From the NCBI RefSeq assembly GCF_023715645.1, contig NZ_JAMBOP010000038.1:1-42010 (forward strand): a DNA stretch of 42,010 nt, in the 5' to 3' direction. Under the pieces are notes generated by a model. That model did no database searches. It saw nothing but the letters and a program-made list of their open reading frames with translations, and had not been told where the DNA came from. The stretch is from Bacillus cytotoxicus. GTDB lineage: Bacteria > Bacillota > Bacilli > Bacillales > Bacillaceae_G. Made by a program: the position numbers and the translations under genes. This document shows, piece by piece, positions 41,467 through 42,010 of this stretch (the first letter of the stretch is position 1; each line of letters begins with the position of its first letter).

Positions 41467-41595
41467 TTATAAAACATATTTTGTAATGAAATAGCCAAAT
41501 TCATATCCTGTTTTTATGAGTCCGGCTCCGAATATTATGTATAAAGAATATTTAATAAACGGGTTTTCTTTTAAAAAAAGTTTTAGATTATTCAT
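41467..41595 (-). CDS. 42-residue membrane protein, paralogue of its upstream neighbour
   Basis: A complete small gene: GGAGG 7 bases before the ATG at 41595 and 42 codons to TAA at 41469-41467. The peptide starts MNNLKLFLKENPFIKYSLYI, has one membrane helix (SLYIIFGAGLI) and ends with a GYEFGYFITKYVL amphipathic tail. The arrangement L-x-F-L-K-x-x-P/H-x-I/L-K, hydrophobic run, then G-x-E-x-G matches the 50-residue protein encoded next upstream. The two appear to be diverged paralogues. I recognise no family. A membrane-active peptide, an immunity-type protein or a small regulator are all possible. Confidence 0.6.
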   Translation of the reverse strand: MNNLKLFLKENPFIKYSLYIIFGAGLIKTGYEFGYFITKYVL

Positions 41596-41647
41596 TTTGA
41601 ATCCTCCATGTTAAAAGTATTTTTTTGTTAGGAAAATATGGACAATC

Positions 41648-41800
41648 TTAGTGTGTTATATAATATAAAAGTTTTCCTAGTTCTTTACCTATATTTTCGG
41701 ATAAGAGGTATCCCCACACAATGATATTTGCTATTATAAATATTTTGAGAGTATGGTGTTTGTTTAAGAAAGATAAAGTATTATAAATCATGTTTTGCAT
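41648..41800 (-). CDS. 50-residue membrane protein
   Basis: From ATG 41800 (AAGAAG about 8 bases upstream) to TAA 41650-41648. It starts MQNMIYNTLSFLNKHHTLKI, with a membrane helix FIIANIIVWGYLL and a tail SENIGKELGKLLYYITH. The tail's G-K-E-L-G matches G-Y-E-F-G of the 42-residue neighbour 52 bases downstream, and both have a short basic N-terminal helix before the membrane segment. Probably one operon with that gene and the broken third ORF. Function unknown. Confidence 0.55.
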   Translation of the reverse strand: MQNMIYNTLSFLNKHHTLKIFIIANIIVWGYLLSENIGKELGKLLYYITH

Positions 41801-41928
41801 TATTATTCTTCTTATTTATGTATATTAATTAATAGATTACCATAATTGTGGGATTTTAGTATATTTATTTAATACAGAATGTATCTATATATAACTGACT
41901 TGTCTTTTCGACATGTGGTTTAATGCAA

Positions 41929-41957
41929 CCCAAGCCGGCGAAGCACGGCTTGGGGAG
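41929..41957 (+). promoter_or_regulatory. Hairpin covering the ribosome site of the last gene
   Basis: CCCAAGCCG (41929-41937) pairs perfectly with CGGCTTGGG (41946-41954) around GCGAAGCA. The ribosome site GGGGAG (41952-41957), 8 bases before the ATG at 41966, shares three G residues with the stem. The stem is unusually GC-rich for this region. Confidence 0.75.
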
Positions 41958-41965
41958 TGATAGCG

Positions 41966-42010
41966 ATGTCTGATAAAAAGTCTTGTACTGATTCTTTAAT
42001 GGACGCTTGT
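41966..42010 (+). CDS. Start of a Cys-containing protein, cut by the window end
   Basis: Only 15 codons are inside the window: MSDKKSCTDSLMDAC. The start is supported by GGGGAG 8 bases upstream. Two Cys in the first 15 residues and no signal peptide would fit a spore-coat protein or a ribosomally made peptide precursor, but the rest is needed to tell. A stable hairpin overlaps the ribosome site. Confidence 0.6.
   Translation, partial: MSDKKSCTDSLMDAC

Noticed and set aside
1-42010. CRISPR array, tRNA or rRNA genes
   Set aside because: No regularly spaced 25-40 bp repeats with unique spacers and no cloverleaf or rRNA sequences were recognised; the tandem repeats found are coding or of the bcr type.

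Overview
The window looks like chromosome from a Bacillus cereus group bacterium. It is AT-rich, has strong AGGAGG-type ribosome binding sites and sigma-A-like promoters, and its proteins look like B. cereus group families: an M60 enhancin-like surface protease, a VmlR-type ABC-F protein, an azoreductase and a GH25 lysozyme with SH3 repeats. It also carries about ten copies or pieces of a short dispersed repeat that matches my recollection of bcr1, an element confined to this group. The naming is from memory; no search was possible.

Layout. 1-6100: a DinB remnant, an LPXTG-anchored M60 metalloprotease with an 18-bp repeat array, and a secreted S8 protease. 6100-9700: an MFS transporter and azoreductase divergent from a MarR regulator with paired operators, a bcr1 tandem, an orphan PapR-like signal peptide gene with a PlcR-box-like palindrome, and a small membrane protein. 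9700-14140: a VmlR-like ABC-F gene with an attenuator leader, then a PadR-type gene split by a tnpB-only IS605-type element. 14300-21900: a GH25 lysozyme, a 22-residue peptide gene, a truncated transglycosylase, a large exported glycosidase-like protein, a two-component system and transposon debris. 21900-28200: a chemotaxis receptor, a secreted crystallin-fold protein, a decayed phage-type dnaD-dnaB pair and a Crp/Fnr regulator. 28400-36700: chimeric bcr1 debris, a heterodimeric ABC exporter, an AmiS/UreI channel, an alpha/beta hydrolase and a MarR-DedA operon. 36700-42010: a repeat-rich membrane protein, an IS3 remnant, a PadR-DUF2812 operon, a serine recombinase remnant, a run of small membrane-protein genes, and the first codons of a Cys-containing protein whose ribosome site lies in a hairpin.

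The region mixes stable stress and secretion functions with heavy mobile-element traffic. Several genes are broken: DinB, PadR, the transglycosylase, DnaD, DnaB, two serine recombinases and IS3 orfA. Local regulation is readable at several loci, where palindromic operators sit on or beside promoters (MarR/azoR, MarR/DedA, PadR/DUF2812, a Crp/Fnr-like site) and an attenuator precedes vmlR.

The most interesting signal is at 9028-9360. A 46-codon gene encodes a PapR-like pro-peptide ending in SILPFEY. No plcR is next to it, and a near-perfect PlcR box lies 56 bases upstream. A possible small RNA is transcribed divergently from the far side of the same box. This could be an orphan input to the PlcR quorum-sensing circuit.
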